A stretch of 59,267 bases of DNA from an uncultured Bacteroidales bacterium (GTDB taxonomy: Bacteria > Bacteroidota > Bacteroidia > Bacteroidales > Paludibacteraceae). The stretch is taken from positions 1 to 59,267 of the forward strand of contig CAKZZM010000093.1 of NCBI GenBank assembly GCA_937885465.1, written 5' to 3'. Both the position numbers and the translations under genes were made by a program. Below are positions 52,401-59,267 of the stretch, in pieces. Under the pieces are notes generated by a model, which ran no database searches, was not told the origin of the DNA, and worked only from the letters and a program-made list of their open reading frames with translations. How positions within the stretch are numbered: the stretch's first letter is position 1; each line of letters begins with the position of its first letter.

Positions 52401-55312
52401 AATCGTCAGACGAGATACAACTGCGTCCGAACACACTCTTTATCAAACTATGCTATTCAGGCAACTACGCCGGCTTCTTCAAAGATATCAAGGTAACCGA
52501 ACTTGTGGGCGATTATTACCTACTTGACGAGGCGAACGATAAATATCTCAGTCGTGGTAAGACATGGAGTACTCGCGCCATAGAAGATGAGTTTGGTGTT
52601 CCAATGCGTATCACCCGTACCACCACAGATAACACCAATATCTACACCCACCTGCAGTTCTATGATAACCGTCTCTACCTCTTCGAGGACGGCTCTGCGC
52701 ACACTATCTATACCGACAACACCGACAATAACTCTTGGCTGATGCAGGAGCAGTCTGACGGTGCATACACCTTGCAGTCCGCCAATGGTGTTGGTACTAA
52801 CGGACAGAGCATCACCGTCGGGACGGACGCTATCCTCACCCTCACCACTGACGGTTCTCTTGCTACTCACTGGACACTTGAGCATGCCGACCGGCACCCC
52901 GCCCGTATGACCGCCCTCAGCGACGCACAAGCGCAGGCAGCCGCCGCTGACTCACCCGACTTCGGCAACGATGCCACATGGGCTTCTCTCAACGAGGCGA
53001 TGACAGAGTTTGACCTCATAGAGCAGACACTGCCGACTATCACGATAAATGAACAGGCATCCGTCCGAACAAATAACGGCACTACAGACTCTTACTCATA
53101 CGAGAACACTATCACCGTATCAGCAGGACTATACCGCCTCACGCTCGAGGCTTGCTACCGTCCGGCACCCACCCTTGTGGCATACGAGAACAAAGGCATA
53201 ACAGGGCACGAGAATATACTCGCGTATATGTTCGCCAATGACAAGAAGACGCAGCTCAAATCTATCTATGGCGATGGCACTCCCGTTCCGAGCAGTTCGT
53301 CCAACGCCAATACATACTTCTCCGCAGGGCGTTTTCAAAATTATATCTTCCTCTATGTGGAAGATAGCGGCGACGGCACCGGCACTATCCATTATGGCCT
53401 GCATAAGCCCTCGTTTGTAAGCGGCGACGTACTATGGTACCGCAACTTCATCCTTGAGAAGATAACCCGCAAGGAGTATATCCTTGACGGCAACGGTACC
53501 GATGAAGAGACGGCGACATGGGCTATTTCCGACAACTGGACCGACAACGAGAAACCCGGGCGCAATAACTGGGCTATCATAAGGCACGATGCCGTTGTTA
53601 CCACTCCTATCACAGTCTATGGTATCCGCATCGAGAACGATGCCGTACTTAATATAGGTGCCGAGGGCGGTCTGACCATCGGCGCAGGCGGCATAGTAGG
53701 CGCCACGAGAGACAACCTCGTGCTGCGAGCCGAGAGCGAGGGTGCTAACAAAGGGCAGACAGGCTACCTGCGTATCTCGCCAGCCAACGATAGTCCTATG
53801 CCGGAGGCTTCCGTCGAGATGTTCTCCATCGGGTACTACGACCCGTCATCGGGCGTGGATAATAGTGCCGCATGGCAATATGTGGGCGGACCGGTCACGC
53901 CCGCTTCGTCCGTCACATTAGAGCATACCTATTACGGCTCGTGGGTGTATAGATGGGACGAGGCGACAGGCACATGGAGCAGCACCGGTAACAACGGTAA
54001 GATGCAGCCTTTCCAAGGCTACTGCACCACGCAAAAGAAATCGGCAAACGGCATGATGCACATCTATCAAGGACAGATTTACTCGAATAAGATCGACACT
54101 ACTATCGCCCTCTCGTATCACACCACCGCCGCCGATGGCGACTACGGTTTCAACCTCCTCGCCAACTCGTTTGTCGCACCTATTGACCTGACTAACTTCC
54201 GCGCTACCGACTTTACCGGTTCGGTAGAACATACAATCTATTTATATAACACAGGGGCGAAGAACGACTGGCAAGCACAACAGCAAGATGGTACACTCTT
54301 CACCTCCGACCGTAGCACCACCGCCGGACAATATGTTGCCATCCCCGTAGGCGATGCCGCAGTACTCGCAGCACTTATATCATCCTCCGCAGGTGCCGTT
54401 CCCGCCGTTATCCCGCCAATGCAAGGTTTCCGCGTGAACGCCACAGGGGAAGATGCTGCTATTCGTCTCAACTATAACCGCCTCGTTTGGCAAGCCAACT
54501 ATACCACCTACCCCAACAAACCACTGCGTATCTCCGAAAGAATTACTAAAGTAGATAGAGAAACAGAAGAGATAGACGATGCCGAGATAGACGACACCTT
54601 CACTGCTGCCATAGAACTCACACTCTACACGAGCGACAGCAAAGATAATATCTTCCTCTTCGAGGCAGATCGCTACACCGACCTATTCGACAACGGCTCC
54701 GATGCTCGCAAACTTGACGGCGGACAGTTCAATATCTTCGCCACTAACAGTTCCGACCTCGAAGTAAACGCCGTGTCCGACACACAGGGCAATGCAGGTT
54801 GCCTTGCTGTTTGCGCTACCGATAATCTTGAGAACACCACTATCGGACTGCGCACAGGTCAGTCACCCGTCTATACTCTCAGATGCTCATTGCTAAAAGA
54901 GGTTATCGCCGACAATGCAGACGAGCAACACAACTACGCCCTGCGCGACCTTTACACGGGAGAACTACTGCCTATGACCGATGGTGCCGAATATACTATC
55001 CTCGCCACTCCCGAAGCACGAGAGAGAACACGCTTCGTCATTGAGCGCTACAATGCCCCCGATAGCAATAACAACACATATATTACTACTGACATAGTCA
55101 GCAACACCGCAGAAAATGGAAACGTAGGCTTACACGCAAACAATATGGGATGTAAGCGACCTGCATCGCTGATAAGCATCTACAGCCCTGACGGACGATT
55201 GCTCTACCGCACCGATAATAACGCCGACATCTCGAATATCCACACCCTACTCCCCGCCGGCGTTTACCTGCTTCAAACCGCCAACCAAACTATAAAGATC
55301 GTTAAAAAGTAA
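49406..55312 (+). CDS. Very large T9SS-secreted surface protein with Ig-like modules
   Basis: 1968 residues. Signal peptide (FVLSIIFLFVFVETWA); residues about 110-220 resemble a choice-of-anchor/ASPM-like beta domain (TITVTFKPTCNGTRTATLTL); then at least two Big2-like Ig repeats starting LAVAATS and ending in TKTINV or TKTITV (about 225-300 and 405-490). Further beta domains follow, including carbohydrate-binding-like and DUF-like parts around 900-1030. From about 1370 there is an autotransporter-like passage (NWAIIRHDAVVTTPITVYGI, then VLNIGAEGGLTIGAGG). The end (ISIYSPDGRLLYR, LPAGVYLLQTANQTIKIVKK) is a full T9SS type A sorting domain. Low in Cys and rich in Thr/Ser. Probably a cell-surface adhesin or glycan-binding protein. 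No catalytic motif recognised. No repeat units inside it. Confidence 0.9.
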   Translation: MKQRLLSFVLSIIFLFVFVETWAGTSKCVANSDPSDGGTVAVKYGSSKSSYGTSANKSNLVLFSSGTDTYYLYYKTNTNYKFRCWSKSQTSTTNLTSDGQSVSCSRPSTGTTTTPYYALFARMTADKSSIAFDSVYVGSSSSATTITITHAHADSITASLSGANWGDFVLSRTTPVTSSVAESSDTITVTFKPTCNGTRTATLTLKSSYTGLSDVTISLSGTGVLISNPLAVAATSKSMMVDDEWTGVVTAKGDGTISTSSSNSDVATYDVAKDQIVAKGEGTATITISQAAGCQYAYTSKTINVNVFNKKVPEFIPSFAGTTCALLVDGTATIELDNVSDGLAGDFTAVATDSTVVSVTRSGNTLTITGLKEDSTKVTLHQKETDGICATNPDPVYTFNVSRVTNTLAVAATSYPSQKVDDTWSCAVSSINSDAAITVVTNTTADSLIATYNSSTKTIDFNAKNAGTYTVTLTQPATYKYTATTKTITVTATKYSNAITVRMDGSVATSKSVYYGTNVAITLSSSNGSYEGEGNPFTITQTAGENLASYSWNDGSVTAGVVHAGTATGTATWKVRQEEDRKYLAAEETFSVKIVKITESCNLLTASSERTIEGSYSPSEWQIGSAKSVTFETKREGVSDKTITVYQKIDGGWVPFETTFTAGQSYASHTLNFDIRATGVKFETTSNTIISTYYSKIKNISVTRRNYLTTSVTENYLAFSPTIDEQKSKTFTVSYSTCDGGDLHIKSTNPMFTVSPTTISISDGTSGTTDDITITCANEATPVDSGYVVVYDKAKTCSIKVKVSRPEPVLTWNPYSNSYFVNSTIENICVSENTDYENCPLSYSSSDNSIAYVDTEGTLVILNKKESVTITVHQDENEDFLATTKTFTFTPIDMPDRAVPFVVNSTVYDEAVSKVGTVSWKGSDGVQLGKSAADGNIIDMTWDDKYIIFAFHGTPDKLTFSYKTSTSGNTGCDWYVAESPNGSSWSTTWSVNDNSSSWQSSDEIQLRPNTLFIKLCYSGNYAGFFKDIKVTELVGDYYLLDEANDKYLSRGKTWSTRAIEDEFGVPMRITRTTTDNTNIYTHLQFYDNRLYLFEDGSAHTIYTDNTDNNSWLMQEQSDGAYTLQSANGVGTNGQSITVGTDAILTLTTDGSLATHWTLEHADRHPARMTALSDAQAQAAAADSPDFGNDATWASLNEAMTEFDLIEQTLPTITINEQASVRTNNGTTDSYSYENTITVSAGLYRLTLEACYRPAPTLVAYENKGITGHENILAYMFANDKKTQLKSIYGDGTPVPSSSSNANTYFSAGRFQNYIFLYVEDSGDGTGTIHYGLHKPSFVSGDVLWYRNFILEKITRKEYILDGNGTDEETATWAISDNWTDNEKPGRNNWAIIRHDAVVTTPITVYGIRIENDAVLNIGAEGGLTIGAGGIVGATRDNLVLRAESEGANKGQTGYLRISPANDSPMPEASVEMFSIGYYDPSSGVDNSAAWQYVGGPVTPASSVTLEHTYYGSWVYRWDEATGTWSSTGNNGKMQPFQGYCTTQKKSANGMMHIYQGQIYSNKIDTTIALSYHTTAADGDYGFNLLANSFVAPIDLTNFRATDFTGSVEHTIYLYNTGAKNDWQAQQQDGTLFTSDRSTTAGQYVAIPVGDAAVLAALISSSAGAVPAVIPPMQGFRVNATGEDAAIRLNYNRLVWQANYTTYPNKPLRISERITKVDRETEEIDDAEIDDTFTAAIELTLYTSDSKDNIFLFEADRYTDLFDNGSDARKLDGGQFNIFATNSSDLEVNAVSDTQGNAGCLAVCATDNLENTTIGLRTGQSPVYTLRCSLLKEVIADNADEQHNYALRDLYTGELLPMTDGAEYTILATPEARERTRFVIERYNAPDSNNNTYITTDIVSNTAENGNVGLHANNMGCKRPASLISIYSPDGRLLYRTDNNADISNIHTLLPAGVYLLQTANQTIKIVKK

Positions 55313-55317
55313 CTACT

Positions 55318-55399
55318 GAACGTTCAATAGTGGAGAACGTCTCCGAACGTTCAGAGACGTTCTCCACTAAAGTCCGAACGCTCGGAGGCGTTCTCCACT
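55318..55399. repeat. Full-length palindromic element plus a variant unit
   Basis: The isolated core GAACGTTC (55318-55325), then a 42-bp near-perfect palindrome (55328-55369) formed by a plus and a minus unit that share the GAACGTTC centre, then a minus unit of the GGAGGCG variant (55376-55399). The 42-bp copy shows what a complete element looks like. Confidence 0.93.
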
Positions 55400-55448
55400 G
55401 CACTTATATCCGTCTTTATAAAAAACGACTAAAACAAACCACCCCGAC

Positions 55449-56198
55449 TTGAATAATAAGCAACGATATAAATTTCTCGGCCTTTTATGCCTCTCTTTTT
55501 TCTGCGCATGGTGCGGCGTTGTAGCTTGGCATATTCTGAATTACTCCGGTACCTTGCCGCAGACTCCCGAATCACCGTATATCCTCAGTAACACGAGTTT
55601 CAGCCGAGGTGTCACTCGCGATAACCGATTCTCTTATATCAACGCGACCCCCGCTTGCTATAACGGCAACGCAGTGGAGAACGTCTCCGAACGTTCAAAA
55701 GTAGAAAACGTCTCCGAACGTTCAGAGACGTTTTCCACTATTGAACGTTCAAAAACCGCTCCTATCGTTCCCCGCACCGCCTTCCCTAAGTTCTCAACAA
55801 TCACCCGCACATCCGCTCATTTCAACGCACCTTTCAGCACTATTCCTCTCACCTCTTCCGAAGTGGTGCAATCGTATGGAAGCAGCACGTATGCAGCAGA
55901 ACAACCACATTACGGTAGGAGCGAACAAGTGCCGTCCGCCCGAACATACACTTCTTTCGCCTCACTATCCGTCAACACCCTACTTGCATCCAACACCATA
56001 ACGACAGCGGCATCGCAAATAAGCGGAGGAGTTACCACCCTCGACAGCGATGCTCCCTCCGTTCGCCGCTCACCAACCCCGGACGTTCCCGATGACGAAG
56101 AACTGCCAATAGGCAGCAGCACCTCATCAGTACTTACTCTACTACTCTTTGCCGCAACTTACACCCTCATAAAACGGAAAATGCCCTTTCGACTTTAG
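55449..56198 (+). CDS. Hypothetical protein with terminal membrane segments and repeat insertion
   Basis: 249 residues; I recognise no family. An N-terminal membrane helix or signal anchor (FLGLLCLSFFCAWCGVVAW) is followed by a low-complexity Ser/Thr-rich middle, then DDEELPIGSSTSSVLTLLLF, a second membrane helix and a basic end (KRKMPFRL). That terminal Pro-x-Gly, helix, Lys/Arg pattern resembles short C-terminal anchors common in Bacteroidales exported proteins. Residues about 75-101 are repeat-derived (VENVSERS, then ETFSTIERS from the inverted arm). TTG 55449 is the only start that gives the N-terminal helix. Located between the giant surface protein and a secreted nuclease. Confidence 0.6.
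   Translation: MNNKQRYKFLGLLCLSFFCAWCGVVAWHILNYSGTLPQTPESPYILSNTSFSRGVTRDNRFSYINATPACYNGNAVENVSERSKVENVSERSETFSTIERSKTAPIVPRTAFPKFSTITRTSAHFNAPFSTIPLTSSEVVQSYGSSTYAAEQPHYGRSEQVPSARTYTSFASLSVNTLLASNTITTAASQISGGVTTLDSDAPSVRRSPTPDVPDDEELPIGSSTSSVLTLLLFAATYTLIKRKMPFRL
55673..55750. repeat. Palindromic-repeat unit and full palindrome inside the hypothetical gene
   Basis: A plus unit (55673-55696), a 41-bp palindrome (55700-55740) and a free GAACGTTC core (55743-55750). In the palindrome both arms carry the same paired change (AAAACG and CGTTTT, where the consensus has AGAACG and CGTTCT), so pairing is conserved. The frame stays open. Confidence 0.92.
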
Positions 56199-56201
56199 GG
56201 C
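56183..56201 (+). terminator. Weak hairpin at the end of the hypothetical gene
   Basis: GCCCT pairs with AGGGC across a 9-nt loop, overlapping the stop codon, and a second GGGC/GCCC hairpin follows directly. The downstream sequence is only moderately T-rich. A possible terminator or attenuator before the nuclease gene. Confidence 0.3.
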
Positions 56202-56278
56202 TCTGCCCGTTTGTTATTCGCTCATTTCTCCGGTGGTACGATATTTGCAACGGAAATAATGTATCTAACAGATAAACT

Positions 56279-57646
56279 ATGAGGCGTTATTCCTTCTTTA
56301 TTCCCACTCTATTCTGCACAATCTTCATCGCTCAAAGTCAGACTCGCGTAACATACGACGAGTTGCAAAACGGCGGTTGGCAGGCGATGCAAGGCAAAGA
56401 GGTTATTATCACTACCCCGCTCATCGTCTGCGGCACCTACTACGACTCAGTCACCCTTGCCCCCGAACGCTTATACGTTCCCGAAGAACGCGCTATCGGT
56501 CTCGCCGAAGGCGATTCTACTGAATATCACCGCCTGCGGCGGTACAACGATAGTCTTGCCGTTCGCCTCGTCTGTCCCCGAAAATTCGACCTTAACCTCG
56601 GTGCAACAGTAAGAAATCTTAAAGTCAGGATAAAAGGCAATAAGCATGTAGAAACAGGCAAGATTCCCAACTACCGCAACTATCGCCCGTCAAAGAGGTT
56701 GCCAAAGATGAACAACGCAGACATCATTGTCTGCGCCACTAATATCGAAAATTATTTCGTTCACACAGGCGGCTATGCCACCCGTAAGATAACGGCAGGT
56801 CAGCACGACTTCCAGTGTTATAAAACAGCCTCCGCACTCATCAAACTGAAGGCAGACTTATACGCCATCTGCGAGATAGAGAAAGGCACCGGTGCTCCGG
56901 AGGAACTGACCAATATGATGAATAGGCTCGCCGGACGAAACATCTATACCTTCGTCAAGACCGACATCACCGACGGCGATACTATCTCTTGCGGATTTAT
57001 CTACGACAAACGCACCATACGCCCGTACGGCGAACTGAGAAAAGCATATCCCAATTCGCATAATATCTTCATAGGGCGATTTCTGCTGCAAGGCTTCGAG
57101 GCGGTGAAGAACGGCGAGCGGTTTGTCATTTCCCTTAATCATCTGAGGAGCAAACGCGGCAAACCGGAAGAGTCCGCCCGTCTGCGCAATAACAATGCAG
57201 AGGCTATTCTTCGCTGCATCAATGAGGCTTACGCCGACAGCACCTATACCGACCCCGATATCCTTCTGCTCGGCGACTATAACTCGTACACCTACGAAAA
57301 GCCTCTGCAGACTATTGTTCAGGCGGGTTATGAAGACCTTCTTATGCAGCACGACAGCCTCGGCTATTCCTATTCTTATAAAGGCGAATGCGGATACCTC
57401 GACCGCGTATATGCATCCCCCACTATGGCTGCACAAGTAACAGCCGTCCACCCTGTCCATTGGAACACCGACTTCTACTACAGTGCTGCCTACTCCTATA
57501 AATATAATTACCGCAATAACGAAATACCGAAAGAACACTTCGCTTCTATCCGCCGCACCCTTTCCCCTACCGCTAAACGCAACATCCTCTTCCGCTTTTC
57601 CGACCACGACCCGCTCCTCATCGGTATCAAACTGCAACAAAAGTGA
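56279..57646 (+). CDS. Secreted endonuclease/exonuclease/phosphatase-family nuclease (second copy)
   Basis: 455 residues. Signal peptide (FFIPTLFCTIFIAQSQ), an N-terminal beta part with YDELQNGGWQAMQGKEVIIT, and the EEP domain with CATNIENYF, AICEIEKG, SLNHLRSKRG, LLGDYNSYTYEKP, GYLDRVYAS and FSDHDPLL. Homologous throughout to the nuclease at 19262-20845, but it ends right after the catalytic domain and lacks the T9SS-like tail, so it may stay periplasmic. Upstream GATATTTG is one step from a -7 box. Followed by a GH43 gene after 72 bp. Confidence 0.9.
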   Translation: MRRYSFFIPTLFCTIFIAQSQTRVTYDELQNGGWQAMQGKEVIITTPLIVCGTYYDSVTLAPERLYVPEERAIGLAEGDSTEYHRLRRYNDSLAVRLVCPRKFDLNLGATVRNLKVRIKGNKHVETGKIPNYRNYRPSKRLPKMNNADIIVCATNIENYFVHTGGYATRKITAGQHDFQCYKTASALIKLKADLYAICEIEKGTGAPEELTNMMNRLAGRNIYTFVKTDITDGDTISCGFIYDKRTIRPYGELRKAYPNSHNIFIGRFLLQGFEAVKNGERFVISLNHLRSKRGKPEESARLRNNNAEAILRCINEAYADSTYTDPDILLLGDYNSYTYEKPLQTIVQAGYEDLLMQHDSLGYSYSYKGECGYLDRVYASPTMAAQVTAVHPVHWNTDFYYSAAYSYKYNYRNNEIPKEHFASIRRTLSPTAKRNILFRFSDHDPLLIGIKLQQK

Positions 57647-57718
57647 CTAAAGTAAATTGTCCTTATTCCTTGTTCCTTGTTCCTTCGTACATGGCTTAAA
57701 CCTAAATTCCCCTACAAT

Positions 57719-59209
57719 ATGACAAAGCATTATTTACCAACCCTTATCCTTCTGCTAATGAGCGTCCGCTCCTTATTAGCAATCAGTTTCACCAACCCTA
57801 TTCTTCCTTACGACTACTCCGATCCGGATGTATGCCGCGTAGGCGACACCTACCTTCTTACCTCCTCATCATTCAATAATATCCCCGGCCTACAGATACT
57901 TGCCTCAACAGACCTTATACATTGGGAGATAGTTGATGCTGCCCTCCCCTACAAGGTGCCGGATTACGAAGAGGGCTGCCTCGTTAAGGGCAACTTCGTG
58001 TGGGCACCATCCATCCGTGAGCACGACGGAAAATTGTATATCTTCTACGGCGACCCCGATAGAGGTATCTACTGCGTTCGCGCTGACATATCGAAAGGTC
58101 TCCATTTCCCGCTCGCATGGGAAGAGGCAGTCCTCGTTATGCCCGCCAAAGGTTACATCGACCCGTGCCCGCTCTGGGACGAAGACGGGCGTGTGTGGCT
58201 CTGCCACGCCCTCGCAGGCAGCCGCGCAGGATTGAAAAGCGTGATAATGATGGCAGAATTGAACGCTGATGCACTGAGCGTTAAAGTACCCTCGCGCATC
58301 ATCTTCGACGGGCATAAAGAACACCCCACCTGCGAAGGACCGAAACTCTATAAACGCAACGGATACTACTATATCATGCACCCTGCCGGAGGCGTTGAAA
58401 AAGGCTGGCAAGTGGTGCAGCGAAGCAAAAATATCTATGGTCCCTACGAACTGAAAGTGACCCTTCAGCAGGCAGGAACCGATATCAATGGCCCTCACCA
58501 AGGTGCGTGGGTGGAAACGCCACAAGGCGAGAGTTGGTTCTTCCACTTCCAAGATGTCGGCGTAGCAGGTCGTTTGGTACACCTACAGCCGGTCAAGTGG
58601 GTTGAGGACTGGCCTGTAATGGGGTATGAAGGACAACCAATAAGAACATTCGGCGACAACAATTCTAAACAACCAACATGGGCGAACTTCATGCGTCGCG
58701 ACGATTTCTCGGATACCAAACTTGCACTCGACTGGCAATTTGCAGGCGGATATGTAAATCCAAAATGGTACTTCTGCGATGCCGCTCATAGTATGCTCCG
58801 CCTTTATAGCTACCCCGTAAACGAAGAACTGATGCCCAATATGCTTCTGCAGAAGATTCCCGCCACGGCGTTTACCGCCACCGCTCGCATCCGCTTCACC
58901 CCCAATCCCGACAAGAAAATGGTAGGAGCAGAGAAAGCAGGCTTAGTCGTCTTCGGCCGCAAGAGTTTCACCCTTGAAGCACCAGGCAACGGCGAATGGA
59001 CTTTCCTCCGCCTGCAGATGAACGACAAGCAACAAGGACAGTTCTTCCGCAGCAACGACGGCGAGCATTGGGATGCCGTCGGTGAAGTATTCCAAGCCGT
59101 GGAAGGACACTGGACCGGCGCACAAGTAGGTCTATTCTGTTCCCGCGATAACCGCACAATCAACGACTCAGGCTTCCTCGATATCGACTGGTTCGAAATC
59201 CGACCATAA
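57719..59209 (+). CDS. Secreted glycoside hydrolase family 43
   Basis: 496 residues from ATG 57719, chosen because the signal peptide (YLPTLILLLMSVRSLLA) starts there. The five-bladed propeller shows the catalytic base Asp in PYDYSDPDVCR, the pKa-modulating Asp in GYIDPCPLWDEDG and the acid Glu in TCEGPKLYKRNGYYYI. A C-terminal beta-sandwich of about 180 residues (DFSDTKLALDWQF to WFEIRP) is the usual GH43 accessory domain. Family members release arabinose or xylose from plant polysaccharides; exact specificity is not clear. The remaining 58 bp of the window hold no gene. Confidence 0.93.
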   Translation: MTKHYLPTLILLLMSVRSLLAISFTNPILPYDYSDPDVCRVGDTYLLTSSSFNNIPGLQILASTDLIHWEIVDAALPYKVPDYEEGCLVKGNFVWAPSIREHDGKLYIFYGDPDRGIYCVRADISKGLHFPLAWEEAVLVMPAKGYIDPCPLWDEDGRVWLCHALAGSRAGLKSVIMMAELNADALSVKVPSRIIFDGHKEHPTCEGPKLYKRNGYYYIMHPAGGVEKGWQVVQRSKNIYGPYELKVTLQQAGTDINGPHQGAWVETPQGESWFFHFQDVGVAGRLVHLQPVKWVEDWPVMGYEGQPIRTFGDNNSKQPTWANFMRRDDFSDTKLALDWQFAGGYVNPKWYFCDAAHSMLRLYSYPVNEELMPNMLLQKIPATAFTATARIRFTPNPDKKMVGAEKAGLVVFGRKSFTLEAPGNGEWTFLRLQMNDKQQGQFFRSNDGEHWDAVGEVFQAVEGHWTGAQVGLFCSRDNRTINDSGFLDIDWFEIRP

Positions 59210-59267
59210 AGATTAAACCCGAAACGGTCATTAGCGTTTTGATGATTATGGTTTTATTTTTGATTAG

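Noticed and set aside
56858..57640. 260-codon open frame opposite the second secreted nuclease
   Set aside because: Antisense shadow of a well-supported gene; no start signal or family match.
57905..58582. 225-codon open frame opposite the GH43 gene
   Set aside because: Antisense to the catalytic core of GH43, with composition typical of a reverse-frame shadow.
1..59267. tRNA or rRNA genes
   Set aside because: No cloverleaf-like or rRNA-like segment was recognised in any intergenic space; all gaps are under 300 bp.

Overview
The window looks like chromosome from an uncultured member of the order Bacteroidales (Bacteroidota). The evidence is Bacteroidota-type promoters (a -7 box TAnnTTTG with a TTTG-like -33 box exactly 20 bp upstream, seen at nine places), type IX secretion tails on several exported proteins, a lipidated Omp85 protein of TamL type, an EF-G paralog of the Bacteroides EF-G2 type, a GSCFA protein, a DUF2764/V-ATPase pair and several small conserved families typical of this order. 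I see no rRNA, tRNA, transposase, phage or CRISPR array. Gene density is high and no gap reaches 300 bp. The genus cannot be fixed from sequence alone.

Layout. 1-8.9 kb: TamL-like outer-membrane protein (-), umuD-umuC, an RNA methyltransferase, trkA-trkH, then exonuclease III (-). 8.9-20.8 kb, all on the minus strand: a secreted nuclease, ligA, four small conserved proteins, a free-standing M6-type propeptide and three M6 metalloproteases. 20.9-21.9 kb: divIC/ftsB-like gene and ruvC. 22-32.9 kb, minus strand: an SDR oxidoreductase, then a tight seven-gene cluster (DUF721, mutS2, rluA-type, ettA, murD, ftsW, murG) headed by a separate glucosaminidase-LysM gene. 33-41.3 kb, plus strand: lipoprotein, THUMP-like methyltransferase, SGNH plus MBOAT acyltransferase pair, coaE, EF-G2. 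41.4-42.7 kb, minus strand: DUF2764 and V-ATPase subunit E without the rest of the V-ATPase operon. 42.9-49.1 kb, plus strand: GSCFA protein, beta-CASP nuclease, hemerythrin-LuxR regulator, HPF and dxs. 49.4-59.2 kb, plus strand: a 1968-residue T9SS surface protein, a small two-membrane-segment protein, a secreted nuclease and a GH43 glycosidase.

The most striking structure is not a gene. It is a dispersed palindromic repeat family of about 33 units of 24-25 bp, core GAACGTCTCCGAACGTTC. Units occur singly, as direct tandems of 27-bp period (nine codons) and as head-to-head pairs that form a palindrome of about 42 bp. Units sit between genes and also inside or at the ends of coding sequences (murD, dxs, the THUMP-like methyltransferase, the glucosaminidase, a small hypothetical), where they are translated in five of the six possible frames. 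The 24-bp core has no stop codon in any frame. This is the pattern of a DNA-level mobile or amplifying element tolerated in genes, analogous to the Rickettsia palindromic elements. A second palindromic family occurs twice, next to and inside dxs, and one copy is nested among units of the first family.

A second point of interest is the M6 protease cluster: three paralogous secreted M6 peptidases preceded by a 117-residue exported protein that matches only their N-terminal propeptide, a candidate inhibitor or chaperone acting in trans.
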